Program-made: the position numbers and the translations under genes
Assembly (NCBI GenBank): GCA_004554085.1
Contig: SFNY01000012.1
Span: 1-39,872, forward strand
Length of the DNA: 39,872 nt
Direction: 5' to 3'
Origin: Clostridiales bacterium
GTDB taxonomy: Bacteria; Bacillota; Clostridia; Christensenellales; Aristaeellaceae
Shown here: piece after piece, positions 1 through 13,075 of the stretch
Layout of the letters: each line of letters opens with the position of its first letter
Numbering within the stretch: the stretch's first letter is position 1
The notes under the pieces: model-generated
What the model was told of the DNA's origin: nothing
Seen by the model: the letters and a program-made list of their open reading frames with translations, nothing else
Databases searched by the model: none

Positions 1-99
1 CTTGCCGCGGGCCTGCGCACCGCCGACATCGTCGGCAACAGCGGCGCAACTCCCCTCTCCTGCACCCAAATGACTGAGGAAATCCTCAAGCGCATCTGA
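1..99 (+). CDS. C-terminal end of an isopropylmalate/isocitrate dehydrogenase family protein (partial)
   Basis: The window opens inside a reading frame that ends at TGA 97-99. Its 32 visible residues begin LAAGLRTADIVGNSG and end TEEILKRI. A G-x-RTADI stretch close to the C-terminus is characteristic of the beta-decarboxylating dehydrogenase family (3-isopropylmalate, isocitrate and homoisocitrate dehydrogenases), which oxidise a 2-hydroxy acid with NAD(P). Too little is visible to choose the substrate, and the start lies outside the window. It converges on the fatty-acid operon and shares a terminator with it. Confidence 0.55.
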   Translation, partial: LAAGLRTADIVGNSGATPLSCTQMTEEILKRI

Positions 100-112
100 A
101 ATACTGAAAACG

Positions 113-154
113 CAGCGCCCCGCGACCGGAATTGGCCGCAGGGCGCTGTATATT
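113..154. terminator. Bidirectional rho-independent terminator between convergent genes
   Basis: CAGCGCCC (113-120) pairs with GGGCGCTG (141-148) around a 20-base loop that can pair further (GCGACC with GGCCGC nearby). A T-rich stretch follows on the plus strand. The A-rich stretch before the stem serves as the U-tract for minus-strand transcripts. It closes the dehydrogenase gene on one side and the fatty-acid operon on the other. Confidence 0.7.
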
Positions 155-161
155 GTTCGAT

Positions 162-986
162 TTATTCCTCTGCGATGTAGGCCACGCCGACGCAGCCGCG
201 TCCCAGGTGCGCGCCGAGCACCGGGCCAATCCGGCGGCGCTCAATCTCCCGATCCTCGCGCGCCAGCTTGATCGGCAGCTTCTCCGCCGCCTCCGCGCCG
301 AGGAAGTTGTCCACCAATATCAGTCCCTTGGCATCCTTGCAGAAACTGCACAGCTTGTTGGCCTGATCCAACCGCCCGCGCGCAAGACCCGCAGAGACCA
401 CCGCGCCGTCGCGGATCTCCAGGATGGGCTTGATGTTGAGCACCGTGGAGACCGACATGCGCACGCTGCCTAGGCGGCCGCTGCGGCGCAGGGGCGCCAT
501 ATCGTCCACGGAGAAGCAGATGCGCACGCGCTCGCGCAGCTTTGCAACCTCTTTCGCTACGGCTGCCAGCTTGGCGCCGCTGCGGATGCGCATGCGCGCC
601 TCGCGAATCAGCAGGTACAGGCCGGAGCAGGTCGTGAGGGAATCCACGACCTCGATACGTTGGTTCCCCACCTCCTTCGCCGCCAGCACTGCGTTTGCGT
701 AGGTGCCGCTCAGGCGGGAGGAAATGGTAAGACAGAGGATTTCATAGCCGGCTTTCTTCAGAAGTCTGAAGGTGTTGATGAAGCCGTTCAGTGAGGCCTG
801 GGAGGTGTGCACGGTATCGATGTGCTCCGCGACCTCCTGTTCGGCGCGGGTATCCTCCTCGATACAGCCCTCATTGAAGCTCTGGTTGTCGGAAAAGGAG
901 TAGCTCATGGGCACCACGACGACGCCCAGCGCCACCGCCTCTTCATGGGTGAGATAGGCAGTGCTGTCGGTTACAATGGCGATCAT
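162..986 (-). CDS. DegV family fatty-acid-binding protein (FakB-like)
   Basis: DegV proteins bind a fatty acid in a buried pocket; members called FakB present it to the kinase FakA, which makes acyl-phosphate from exogenous fatty acids. The 274-residue protein has the family's usual length, the N-terminal VTDSTAYL motif, a T-S-Q-A-S segment near residue 60, an ISSRLSGTY segment near 90 and RRSGRLGS near 165. The ATG at 986 is chosen because it overlaps the accA stop as ATGA and sits 6 bases after GGGGGTGG; the ATG at 992 has no room for a ribosome site. It is the last gene of the fatty-acid operon, which suggests a role in fatty-acid uptake or sensing. No FakA is in the window, so FakB function is inferred. 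Confidence 0.9.
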   Translation of the reverse strand: MIAIVTDSTAYLTHEEAVALGVVVVPMSYSFSDNQSFNEGCIEEDTRAEQEVAEHIDTVHTSQASLNGFINTFRLLKKAGYEILCLTISSRLSGTYANAVLAAKEVGNQRIEVVDSLTTCSGLYLLIREARMRIRSGAKLAAVAKEVAKLRERVRICFSVDDMAPLRRSGRLGSVRMSVSTVLNIKPILEIRDGAVVSAGLARGRLDQANKLCSFCKDAKGLILVDNFLGAEAAEKLPIKLAREDREIERRRIGPVLGAHLGRGCVGVAYIAEE

Positions 987-1758
987 TGGCATCCACCCCC
1001 GATCTTGCGAAACTTTTGATACCGACGCTCCAGAAGCTCGTTTTCATCCAGTGCAGCGCTGCGACGGAAGGTTTCGGCGATTTCCTGCTTCAGGCGCAGC
1101 ATATCCACGCCGCCCTCCTGAACCGAAGGAATGATCCTTTCGATCACGCCGAACTCGTAGAGATCCCCTGCGGTCAGTCGCAGGCTCTCCGCAGCCTCCT
1201 TCGCGCGGTTTGCGTCCTTCCACAGGATGCTCGCGGCGCCCTCCGGAGAAATGACGGAATAGTAGGCGTCCTCCAGCATCCAGACCTCGTCGGCAACCGC
1301 CAGCGCCAGCGCGCCGCCGCTGCCGCCCTCGCCGATGACGATGCTGAGCACGGGCGTGCGCACGGTCATAAGTTCCGACATGTTCTCCGCGATGGCCTGT
1401 CCCTGTCCGCGCTCCTCCGCGCCGATGCCGCAGAATGCGCCGGAGGTGTCCACCAGGCAGAGGATCGGCCGGTGGAACTTCTCCGCCAGCTTGATCTGCC
1501 GCAGCGCCTTGCGGTAGCCCTCGGGATTGGCAGAGCCAAAGTTGTGCTTGAGCTTGTCGGCGGTGTCGGTGCCCTTCTCGATGCCGATGATGGTCACGCT
1601 CATGCCGCACAGTCTGCCGATGCCGGCGATCACGGCGTTGTCGTCGCCGAAGCGGCGGTCGCCGTGCATTTCGACGAACACATCCGCCATCGCGTCGATG
1701 TAGGCCCTGGCCGTTGCGCGACCAGCGCTGCGCGCCGCCTGCACGCACTCGTATGCCT

Positions 1759-1762
<4 letters not shown>
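983..1762 (-). CDS. accA: Acetyl-CoA carboxylase carboxyltransferase subunit alpha
   Basis: AccA and AccD together transfer CO2 from carboxybiotin to acetyl-CoA, giving malonyl-CoA for chain extension. The 259-residue product shows the carboxyltransferase crotonase-type core, with GDRRFGDD near residue 36, a glycine-rich IGEGGSGGALALA oxyanion segment and SPEGAASILWKD toward the C-terminus. The ATG at 1762 overlaps the accD stop as ATGA and follows a GGGAGG ribosome site. An in-frame start 45 bases upstream would sit inside accD and is less likely. It lies between accD and degV in the operon. Confidence 0.96.
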
Positions 1763-2625
<863 letters not shown>

Positions 2626-2628
2626 CGC

Positions 2629-3960
<1,332 letters not shown>

Positions 3961-3993
3961 ATACAAGCCTCCTGTCGCTTAAACGTCGCCGAA

Positions 3994-4425
3994 TTACGCC
4001 TGCGCAACGCTGTGCTGGGTAAGAATGAAGGACAATTCGCCGGACATGCACAGCTCGCCGTCCACGCAAGCCTCGCCGCGCACAACCAGCAGGTTGAGCT
4101 TCTGGCGGATCAGCTCCGAGCGCAGCTCCAGCGTATCGCCGGGGCGCACCATGCGGCGGAAGCGAACCTTGTCGATGCCCGCGTATAGGGCAATCTTGTT
4201 TTTCAGTTCCTCCTGGAACAGCATGCAGCTCGTCTGCGCGACGATCTCGCACTGCACCACGCCGGGCATCACCGGATTTCCGGGGAAGTGTCCATCGAAA
4301 AACCACTCGTCGCCGCGCGCATGATACTTACCATAGGCCGAGCCATCCTCGCCGAGCCAGGCTTCATCCAGCAGCAGCATGCTGCCGCGATGCGGCAGAA
4401 TCTGCATGATCTCTTCACGATTCAT
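3994..4425 (-). CDS. fabZ: 3-hydroxyacyl-ACP dehydratase FabZ
   Basis: FabZ removes water from 3-hydroxyacyl-ACP in each elongation round. The 143-residue hot-dog protein begins with ILPHRGSMLLLDE, the family N-terminus, and has the active-site helix GHFPGNPVMPGV with catalytic H46 and E60. The start follows TTAGGAGA with good spacing. It lies between accB and accC, the position it takes in streptococcal fatty-acid operons. No fabM isomerase gene is seen in the window, so the route to unsaturated fatty acids is not visible here. Confidence 0.96.
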   Translation of the reverse strand: MNREEIMQILPHRGSMLLLDEAWLGEDGSAYGKYHARGDEWFFDGHFPGNPVMPGVVQCEIVAQTSCMLFQEELKNKIALYAGIDKVRFRRMVRPGDTLELRSELIRQKLNLLVVRGEACVDGELCMSGELSFILTQHSVAQA

Positions 4426-4438
4426 TGCTTATTCTCTC

Positions 4439-4879
4439 CTAACACAGCTTGAACAGCGGCTGGCCGTACTCCACCACATCGCCGTTGTTCACGCAGACGT
4501 CCACGACCTCGCCGTCCTGATCGGCGGTCAGCTCGTTCATCAGCTTCATGGCCTCGATGATGCAGACCACGTCGCCCTTCTTCACCTTCTGGCCGATCTC
4601 CACGAAGGGCTTGGCGTCGGGCGAGGGCGAGGCGTAGAACACGCCCACCATCGGGCTCTTGATCTCGTGCACGCGGTTGAAGTCCACTCCGGACTCCTCG
4701 CGGACGACCGGGGCGGGCGCTTCGGATACCTGCACCGGCGCGGGCGCGGGAGCAGCCACGACGACCTCCCCGCGCGCGCACTCGATGCGGACTTTGCTGT
4801 CATTTTCGCTGATTTCCAGCGCGCTCAGGCCATTCTCGCGAACGATCTGGGCCAGTTCACGGATCTGACGGATGTTCAT
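4439..4879 (-). CDS. accB: Biotin carboxyl carrier protein of acetyl-CoA carboxylase
   Basis: AccB carries the biotin between AccC and AccA/AccD. The 146-residue product has a helical N-terminal part, an Ala-Pro-rich hinge at about 41-58, and a C-terminal biotinyl domain with EAMKLMNE, in which K112 would be biotinylated. The ATG at 4879 overlaps the fabF stop as ATGA. The frame stays open upstream into fabF, but that extension is unlike the family. Confidence 0.96.
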   Translation of the reverse strand: MNIRQIRELAQIVRENGLSALEISENDSKVRIECARGEVVVAAPAPAPVQVSEAPAPVVREESGVDFNRVHEIKSPMVGVFYASPSPDAKPFVEIGQKVKKGDVVCIIEAMKLMNELTADQDGEVVDVCVNNGDVVEYGQPLFKLC

Positions 4880-6108
4880 ACGCACCTCCGCAGCGCGATG
4901 ACCGCATTGTGTCCGCCGAAGCCGAGGGAAACGGACAGCGCCGCGTCCGCCTGAACCTCCAAGACCTCGTTGGGCACGTAGTTCAGGTCGCACTCCGGAT
5001 CCGGCTCCTGGAGGTGGATGGTCGGGAAGATCACGCCGTTGGACAGGCTCAGCGCGCAGGCGATGCACTCGATGGCGCCCGCCGCGCCCAGCATGTGGCC
5101 GGTCATGGACTTGGTGGAACTGATCAGGGCGCCGCGCGCACGCTCCTCGCCCAGCGCCTTCTTGATGGCCATGGTCTCGATGGAGTCATTCAGGTGGGTG
5201 CCGGTGCCGTGGGCGTTGATGTAGAGCGTGCCCTCGGGGCAGTTCATCTCCTCGTAGGCCATGCGGATCGCACGCGCCCCACCCTCGCCGTCGGATGCCG
5301 GCGCGGTGATGTGGAACGCGTCGCAGGTGTTGCCGTAGCCCGCCAGCTCGGCGTAGATGTGCGCGCCGCGCTGAAGTGCATGCTCGTACTCCTCCAGCAC
5401 CACGATGCCCGCGCCCTCGCCCATGACGAAGCCGCCGCGGCGCTTGTCGAAGGGCAGGGACGCCGCATCGGGATCGTCGGACTCGGTCAGCGCCTTGCAG
5501 TTGGCAAAGCCGCCCACCGCCAGCGCGTTGATGGAGGCCTCGCTGCCGCCCGCGATGATTGCGTCGGCGTAGCCATGATGGATCGCGCGATAGGCCTCGC
5601 CGATGGTGTTGGTGGAGGTGGCGCAGGCTGTCACCACCGGAAGGCTCGGGCCCTTGCAGCCGAAGCGGATGGCGATGTTGCCCGCAGCGATGTTGGCAAT
5701 CATCATCGGCACAAACAGCGGGGAGATGCGGGACGGGCCACGCTTGTAGAGCTTGTCGCACTCCGTGAGGATGGTGCTGATGCCGCCGATGCCGCTGCCC
5801 ACGTACACGCCCAGGCGCTCCGGCTCCACCTTGCCCTCAATGCCGCTGTCCGCAACCGCCTGAATGGCGGCCGCCATGGCATACTGGGTGAAGAGATCCA
5901 TGCGCCGCGCGTCACCGCGGGAAATGCCGTGCTTTTCGGGGTCAAAGTCCTTGACCTCGGCAGCAACGGAGATCTTTGTGTCGGAGGAATCGAAGCGGGT
6001 GATCTTTCCGATGCCGCAGACGCCATTTTTCAGGCTCTCGAAGACCGACGCAATATCGCAGCCGATGGGCGAAATCGCGCCCATGCCGGTAATGACAACT
6101 CTGTTCAT
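4876..6108 (-). CDS. fabF: 3-oxoacyl-ACP synthase II
   Basis: FabF condenses malonyl-ACP with the growing acyl-ACP. The 410-residue product starts MNRVVITGMGAISPIG and has the C-H-H triad of the KAS II class: C162 in VTACATS, H300 in NAHGTGT and H338 in MTGHMLGAAG. The start at 6108 has an AGGAGG site six bases upstream. It is the only elongation condensing enzyme of this operon, so it probably handles all chain lengths. Confidence 0.97.
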   Translation of the reverse strand: MNRVVITGMGAISPIGCDIASVFESLKNGVCGIGKITRFDSSDTKISVAAEVKDFDPEKHGISRGDARRMDLFTQYAMAAAIQAVADSGIEGKVEPERLGVYVGSGIGGISTILTECDKLYKRGPSRISPLFVPMMIANIAAGNIAIRFGCKGPSLPVVTACATSTNTIGEAYRAIHHGYADAIIAGGSEASINALAVGGFANCKALTESDDPDAASLPFDKRRGGFVMGEGAGIVVLEEYEHALQRGAHIYAELAGYGNTCDAFHITAPASDGEGGARAIRMAYEEMNCPEGTLYINAHGTGTHLNDSIETMAIKKALGEERARGALISSTKSMTGHMLGAAGAIECIACALSLSNGVIFPTIHLQEPDPECDLNYVPNEVLEVQADAALSVSLGFGGHNAVIALRRCV

Positions 6109-6162
6109 AGTACCTCCTGATGAAGCAATTCGATCCGTACGTTGCACAGAAGAAAACGCTTC

Positions 6163-6900
6163 TTATATATACATGCCGCCGTCCACCTTCAGGACGCAGC
6201 CGGTGATGTAGCTCGCCTCGTCGCTTGCCAGGAAGCGCACGGCATTGGCGACGTCCTCGGGACGGCCCATGCGGCCCATGGGAACCTGCTTTACGCCTGC
6301 GTTCAGCGCATCTTCGTTCATGGAGCGGGTCATGTCCGTCTCGATGAAGCCCGGTGCGACGGCGTTTACGGTGATGCCATGGGAAGCGACCTCCCGGGCG
6401 ATGGTCTTGGTCAGTCCGATGAGGCCCGCCTTGCTGGAGGCGTAGTTGGCCTGACCGGGGTTGCCCATCATGCCCGATACGGAGGAGATGTTGATGATGC
6501 GGCCCGACCTGCGGCGCAGAAAGCCCGGCAGACAGGCGTGGATCATGTTGAACGCGCCGGTGAGGTTCGTATCCAGCACCGCGCGGAAGTTCTCGGCGCT
6601 CATGCGCATGGCCAGACCGTCGCGCACGATGCCGGCGTTGTTGACCAAGATGTCCGGAAGGCCCAGCTCGTCGCCGACCTGCTTGAAGGCCGCAGCGGCC
6701 TGGTTTTCATCGGACACGTCGCACTGCACGCAGATTGCGCGCACGCCCAGTCCCTGAAGCTGCTGAACGGTCTCCTCCGCAGCGTCCCTGCGGCCCGCGT
6801 AGAGCACCGCCACATCGCAGCCTGCCTCGGCGAGCTTCAGAGCGATGGCACGGCCGATCCCCCGGGAGCCTCCTGTAACCAGAGCAATCTTATCCTTCAT
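6163..6900 (-). CDS. fabG: 3-oxoacyl-ACP reductase FabG
   Basis: FabG reduces 3-oxoacyl-ACP with NADPH. The 245-residue short-chain dehydrogenase has the cofactor loop TGGSRGIGRAIA (9-20), NNAG at 87-90, and the catalytic residues S140, Y153 and K157 with the spacing of E. coli FabG. It overlaps fabD by 11 bases. A 54-base gap separates it from fabF, the widest spacing in the operon. Confidence 0.97.
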   Translation of the reverse strand: MKDKIALVTGGSRGIGRAIALKLAEAGCDVAVLYAGRRDAAEETVQQLQGLGVRAICVQCDVSDENQAAAAFKQVGDELGLPDILVNNAGIVRDGLAMRMSAENFRAVLDTNLTGAFNMIHACLPGFLRRRSGRIINISSVSGMMGNPGQANYASSKAGLIGLTKTIAREVASHGITVNAVAPGFIETDMTRSMNEDALNAGVKQVPMGRMGRPEDVANAVRFLASDEASYITGCVLKVDGGMYI

Positions 6901-7813
6901 GGACGATTTCCTCCCTCAGCTTTTCGATGTCCTCGCTCTTCTCCACGTTGAACACGCGTACAGATGCGTTGGTCTTGCGGATCAGGCCCGAGAGGGTCTT
7001 GCCCGCGCCCAGCTCAACGAAGGTATCCACGCCCGCAGCAATCATGTTTTCGATGGTCTGCTGCCAGCGCACCGGATTGCAGATCTGCCTGGTCAGCAGC
7101 TCAGCAGCGTTTTCGCCGTAGGGCTGCGCGTTCAGGTTGGCGTAGAGCGGAAGCTTCGTCGCATTGAGCGGGCGATACTTCAGGTACTCCGCCAGCTCTG
7201 CGGACGCGTCGCCCATCCAGGGGGTGTGGAACGCGCCGCCCACCTTCAGGCGCATCATGCGGCCGCGCGCAGCGATCACCTTCTCGGTCAGCGCGTCGAA
7301 GATCTCCGCCGCACAGGCGACCACGGTCTGGCCCGGGCAGTTGTAGTTGACCGGATAGGCCTGATTCGGGAATTCGCGGCAGATTTCCTCCACCTGCTCG
7401 GGAGTCAGGCGCAGCACAGCGCCCATCGCGCCGCTGACCTTCTCAGCACAGGCCTGCATGGCCTCACCGCGACGAACCACAAAGCGGAACGCGTCCTCCA
7501 GGGACATGGCTCCCGCAAAGCCCACCGCCGCAACCTCGCCCAGCGAGAAGCCGGCGCAGCAGTCCGCCTGCACACCGGCCTCCACCGCAGCGGCAGCGCA
7601 GGCGCTGTCCACGGCAAACAGGCAGGGCTGGGTGTTGATCGTCTTTGCCAGATCCTCTGCGCTTCCGTTGAAGCACATCTCCAACGTGCCGGGGCGGATG
7701 GCCTCCAGGCGGTCAAAGACCTCGCGGGCAGCCTTCGACTGCTCGTAGAGCTCCCTGCCCATGCCCGGAACCTGCGCGCCCTGGCCTGCAAATACAAATG
7801 CTACCGAACCCAT
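6890..7813 (-). CDS. fabD: Malonyl-CoA:ACP transacylase FabD
   Basis: FabD moves malonyl from CoA to ACP. The 307-residue product has the FAGQGAQ motif near the N-terminus, the nucleophile elbow GFSLGE with S90, R115 for the malonyl carboxylate and H196 in GAFHTPWM. The elbow has Phe where the best-known enzymes have His (GHSLGE). The catalytic Ser-His pair is intact, so activity is expected. It overlaps fabK by 13 bases and fabG by 11. Confidence 0.96.
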   Translation of the reverse strand: MGSVAFVFAGQGAQVPGMGRELYEQSKAAREVFDRLEAIRPGTLEMCFNGSAEDLAKTINTQPCLFAVDSACAAAAVEAGVQADCCAGFSLGEVAAVGFAGAMSLEDAFRFVVRRGEAMQACAEKVSGAMGAVLRLTPEQVEEICREFPNQAYPVNYNCPGQTVVACAAEIFDALTEKVIAARGRMMRLKVGGAFHTPWMGDASAELAEYLKYRPLNATKLPLYANLNAQPYGENAAELLTRQICNPVRWQQTIENMIAAGVDTFVELGAGKTLSGLIRKTNASVRVFNVEKSEDIEKLREEIVHEG

Positions 7814-8748
7814 TTGGTTCCCTCCGACAGCAGCTTCTCCGCCTCGGCGAACATCTCTCGGATTATCTCCGCAGCGGGCTGCTCCTTCTTGACGATTGCG
7901 GCGATCTGGCCGGCCATGATGGTGCCGCGCTCCATGTCGCCCTCGACGGCGGCCTTGCGCAGCGCACCTGCGCCGAACTTCTCGATCTCCTCGTTTGTGC
8001 GCGTGGAATCGTACTCCATCGCACCCATGTCCCGGGAGAAGGGGTTCTTCATGCAGCGCACCGGATGTCCCAGGCGCTTGCCGGTGACGACGGTGTCGAT
8101 GTCACGCGCTGCCAGGATCTTCTTCTTGTAGTTGGGGTGCACCTGGCACTCCTCGGCGACGAGGAAGCGGGTGCCCACCTGCACGCCCTGCGCGCCCAGC
8201 ATGAACGCTGCAGCCACGCCGCGGCCGTCGGCGATGCCGCCTGCGGCCAGCACGGGAACGTCCACCGCGTCCACGACCTGGGGGACCAGGGTCATGGTGG
8301 TCAGCTCGCCGACGTGACCGCCGGATTCGCAGCCCTCGGCGATGACCGCCGTCGCACCCTCGCGGGCGACGCGCTTGGCAATGGCCGTGGAGGGTACCAC
8401 AGGAACCACCTTGATGCCCGCAGGAACCCATTCCTTCATGTAAATGCCGGGCAGACCGGCGCCGGTGGTCACGACGGGCACCTTTTCCTCCAGAAGAACC
8501 TTGGCGACCTCGGCTGCGTGGGGGCTCATCAGCATGACATTCACGCCGAAGGGCCTGTCCGTCAGCTCGCGGCAGGCGCGAATCTCCTGTCTCAGGTACT
8601 CGCCGGGCGCGTTCATCGCGGAGATGATGCCCAGTCCGCCCGCATTGGAAACTGCGGCGGCCAGCTTGTGCTCGCTCACCCAGGCCATGCCGCCCTGGAA
8701 GATCGGAAACTCGATTCCGAGCCGATCACAGATGTCGGTATGGATCAT
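7801..8748 (-). CDS. fabK: Enoyl-ACP reductase II (FMN-dependent) FabK
   Basis: FabK performs the last reduction of each elongation cycle, using FMN and NADH, in place of FabI. The 315-residue TIM-barrel protein belongs to the nitronate monooxygenase-like superfamily and shows FPIFQGGMAWVS near the N-terminus, AEGCESGGHVGE, and the FMN-phosphate loop AAGGIADGRGVAAA. The location directly after acpP in a fab operon supports FabK over a true nitronate monooxygenase. No fabI is visible here, so the organism may depend on FabK. ATGA overlap with acpP. Confidence 0.95.
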   Translation of the reverse strand: MIHTDICDRLGIEFPIFQGGMAWVSEHKLAAAVSNAGGLGIISAMNAPGEYLRQEIRACRELTDRPFGVNVMLMSPHAAEVAKVLLEEKVPVVTTGAGLPGIYMKEWVPAGIKVVPVVPSTAIAKRVAREGATAVIAEGCESGGHVGELTTMTLVPQVVDAVDVPVLAAGGIADGRGVAAAFMLGAQGVQVGTRFLVAEECQVHPNYKKKILAARDIDTVVTGKRLGHPVRCMKNPFSRDMGAMEYDSTRTNEEIEKFGAGALRKAAVEGDMERGTIMAGQIAAIVKKEQPAAEIIREMFAEAEKLLSEGTKWVR

Positions 8749-8966
8749 GCCTTCGCCTCGTCAATCTTGGCAACCAGAGCGCGCATGTCCTTGACCTCGG
8801 GATCCAACTCGATGCTGATGCCCATTTCGTCCTCGATCTGCATCACGAGATCCGCAACGTCCAGAGAGTCCAGGGCCAGATCTTCAAAGGTAGAGTCCAT
8901 GGTGATGGTGGCAACGTCGATTCCCTTATAGTCGGCCAGCTTGGCAGCGATGGTTTCAAAAGTCAT
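8745..8966 (-). CDS. acpP: Acyl carrier protein
   Basis: This acidic 73-residue protein carries growing acyl chains. The DSLD motif places the phosphopantetheine on S34. It begins MTFETIAAKLADYKGID and has the usual four-helix pattern with the acidic helix after the serine. An AGGAGG site precedes ATG 8966. The 50 bases before it, after fabH, hold no gene. Confidence 0.97.
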   Translation of the reverse strand: MTFETIAAKLADYKGIDVATITMDSTFEDLALDSLDVADLVMQIEDEMGISIELDPEVKDMRALVAKIDEAKA

Positions 8967-9016
8967 GATTGCTTCCTCCTAAAATTTCAGCTTGTTTGGT
9001 TGTATCTGGAAGGGAG

Positions 9017-9973
9017 TTAGTCCCTGGTCCATTCAAGTATGCATGCGCCGGTGGTCAGGCCCGCGCCGAAGGCGCTCATGGCCAGCAGGTCGCCCTTATG
9101 GAAGCGGCCCTTGCGGTTCTCCTCGTCCAGCAGAATCGGAATGCTGGCGGAGGAGGTGTTGCCGCGCACCGCGACGTTCGTCGGAAACTTCTCCTCCGGC
9201 TGCTTGAAGCGCGTGCGCACCGCGTCGATGATGCGCTTGTTGGCCTGGTGCAGCAGGAAGTAGCTGATCCCGTCGATGGAGACACCCTCGTCCTCGATGA
9301 CCCCCTTAAGACCGGCAAAGGCGTGGGATACGGCGAACTTGTAGATTTCCGGGCCGTCCATGTACAGGCCCTGCATCTCCTCGCCGTGCTGCATGAAGGG
9401 GCTGTTGCCCGAGCGCGCGTTGAAGTAGAGCGGCGTGGCATTGCCGTCGCTGGTGAGGTTCGCGCGGAAGCGCGCCTCGCCGCCGTCGAGCACCACCGCA
9501 CCCGCGCCGTCGCCAAACAGCACGCAGGTGGAGCGGTCGGTCCAGTTGGCGATGCGGCTCATGCTCTCGGCGCACACCACCAGCATGTGCTTGGCCTTGC
9601 CAGCCTTCATATACGCGTCGGCCAGATCCAGTGCATAGATGAAGCCGGAGCACGCGCCGTTGATGTCCACCGCAGGGCAATTCGCGCCGATCTCGTTTTG
9701 CAGAAGGCAGGCCAGCGACGGCGTGACCGTGTCCGCCTGCACGGTGGAGCAGAGGATGTAATCCACATCCGCAGCGGTGAGACCCGCATTCTCCAGCGCG
9801 TTCCGCGCCGCCTGCGCACCCAGCTGCAGGATCGTCTCGTCCGTCATGATCTGGCGCGAGCAGATGCCTGTGCGCGTGCGGATCCATTCGTCGCTGGTGT
9901 CCAGAAACTCCGTCAGGCGTTCATTCTCCAGCGTGAATGCCGGAACAGCGCTGCCCGTTCCCAGAATTCTCAT
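9017..9973 (-). CDS. fabH: 3-oxoacyl-ACP synthase III FabH
   Basis: FabH starts synthesis by condensing acyl-CoA with malonyl-ACP. The 318-residue product has the Cys-His-Asn triad of the class: C108 in NGACSGF, H242 in LLHQANKRI and N272 in GNTSSASIP. The start at 9973 leaves two bases after the fabT stop, and a GGAAG ribosome site lies within the end of fabT. The frame stays open further upstream but only through fabT. Confidence 0.97.
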   Translation of the reverse strand: MRILGTGSAVPAFTLENERLTEFLDTSDEWIRTRTGICSRQIMTDETILQLGAQAARNALENAGLTAADVDYILCSTVQADTVTPSLACLLQNEIGANCPAVDINGACSGFIYALDLADAYMKAGKAKHMLVVCAESMSRIANWTDRSTCVLFGDGAGAVVLDGGEARFRANLTSDGNATPLYFNARSGNSPFMQHGEEMQGLYMDGPEIYKFAVSHAFAGLKGVIEDEGVSIDGISYFLLHQANKRIIDAVRTRFKQPEEKFPTNVAVRGNTSSASIPILLDEENRKGRFHKGDLLAMSAFGAGLTTGACILEWTRD

Positions 9974-9975
9974 TG

Positions 9976-10449
9976 TTATTCTTCCTTTCCGTCGACACAT
10001 TCCCGAATGCTCTCGTCCATGAAGGCATTCATCTTTTTGAGGCCCGTGGCGATTGCCTCGCGCTCCGTGTCCGTCAGATCCTTGGTGATGGCCCGCACCA
10101 TCTTTCGATGGAACAGCCTGTGCGCCACCTCCGCGCGCCTTCCCTGCTCGGTCAGCAGGATGCATACGCGGCGCGCATCCACGCCGGAGCGCGATTTGGT
10201 GATGAAGCCCTTGTGCTCGAGCCGCTTGACCATCGCCGTGACCGAGGGCGGCGTGATGTCCAGATCCTGTGCAAGATCTGTGATGGTCACGTCCTCCCCC
10301 TTGTGCTTGCCGATGCTCTCCAGCATGTGCATCTCGTGCAGGCTCAGTTCGCCGCTGCTCAGCTTGCGCAGCATGAGCTCCTCCACCTTGCAGATCGAGC
10401 GATAGGTTGTGGTCAGCATTTCATTGAATGCATGCAAGAAGGGATCCAT
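9976..10449 (-). CDS. fabT: MarR-family repressor of fatty acid synthesis, FabT-like
   Basis: FabT represses fab genes when loaded with acyl-ACP. The 157-residue product has the MarR winged helix: the recognition helix lies in TPPSVTAMVKRLEHKGF (66-82) and the wing carries D91-A-R-R. It is the first gene of the fab operon, the same place as in Streptococcus pneumoniae, and an AGTTTG...CAAATT inverted repeat overlaps its promoter, so autoregulation is likely. The assignment rests on position plus family; MarR proteins are hard to separate by sequence. Confidence 0.9.
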   Translation of the reverse strand: MDPFLHAFNEMLTTTYRSICKVEELMLRKLSSGELSLHEMHMLESIGKHKGEDVTITDLAQDLDITPPSVTAMVKRLEHKGFITKSRSGVDARRVCILLTEQGRRAEVAHRLFHRKMVRAITKDLTDTEREAIATGLKKMNAFMDESIRECVDGKEE

Positions 10450-10470
10450 CGTTCGGGCTCCTTTTTCTTT

Positions 10471-10513
10471 AGTTTGCCTAACAAATTATATTTCCCGTAT
10501 ATTGGTTTGTCAA
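10471..10513 (-). promoter_or_regulatory. fab operon promoter with overlapping FabT-like operator
   Basis: On the minus strand TTGACA (10513-10508) and TATAAT (10490-10485) are separated by exactly 17 bases, a full consensus vegetative promoter. An imperfect inverted repeat, AATTTG-N5-CAAACT (10487-10471), overlaps the -10 box and the likely start point. It resembles known FabT boxes, which pair TTTGA-type half sites. Repression by blocking polymerase is the inferred mechanism. Confidence 0.8.
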
Positions 10514-10619
10514 GCATTTTTCGCAAAATGATCGTTATTTGTGCCGCGATTTCGTCCGCCTTCGGTCATGAAATGTAAATTTTCAGGCACCGGATTGCCG
10601 TGCAGACGGTTTTTCATGA

Positions 10620-10649
10620 AGAACGGGCCGCACGCTATGCGTGCGGCCC
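10620..10649 (-). terminator. Probable terminator of hppA
   Basis: GGGCCGCACGC (10625-10635) pairs perfectly with GCGTGCGGCCC (10639-10649) around a 3-base loop. On the minus strand it is followed by GTTCTTCATG, a weak U-tract. It lies 56 bases past the hppA stop and upstream of the fab promoter, insulating the two. Confidence 0.65.
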
Positions 10650-10705
10650 GCCTGCTATATGAGATTCGGTCATGGACCGTTCATTCAGGAGCTTGCGCTC
10701 CGGAA

Positions 10706-12835
<2,130 letters not shown>

Positions 12836-13029
12836 AGGTCTTTCCCTCCGTTTTCCTTTGTTTGCAGGCGTGTTTTTGCCATGCCCGCAGTTTCAGAGTT
12901 CTCTGGAAGTCCGCATTTTTTGCCGTCCGCGAAAATCCAAATCACAGTTATTGTACAGCAAAATGGCGCTAATTTTCCGGAAAGAAAGACGATTTCGCGT
13001 ATGGAATCCGATAAGATGGGAGCGATCTA

Positions 13030-13038
13030 TGATATAAT
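13030..13038 (+). promoter_or_regulatory. Extended -10 promoter of the kdpDE-like pair
   Basis: TG-A-TATAAT (13030-13038) is a full extended -10 element, with no convincing -35 box upstream. The start point would fall near 13044, giving a 5' UTR of about 30 bases ending in GGGAGAAGG before ATG 13076. Confidence 0.6.
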
Positions 13039-13075
13039 GAATCAGGACATTTTTTCAGACGGGAGAAGGATGCAC

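Noticed and set aside
12841..12965. hppA promoter candidate (TACAAT on the minus strand)
   Set aside because: No -35 box at acceptable spacing and TG is not in the extended position; too weak to list.
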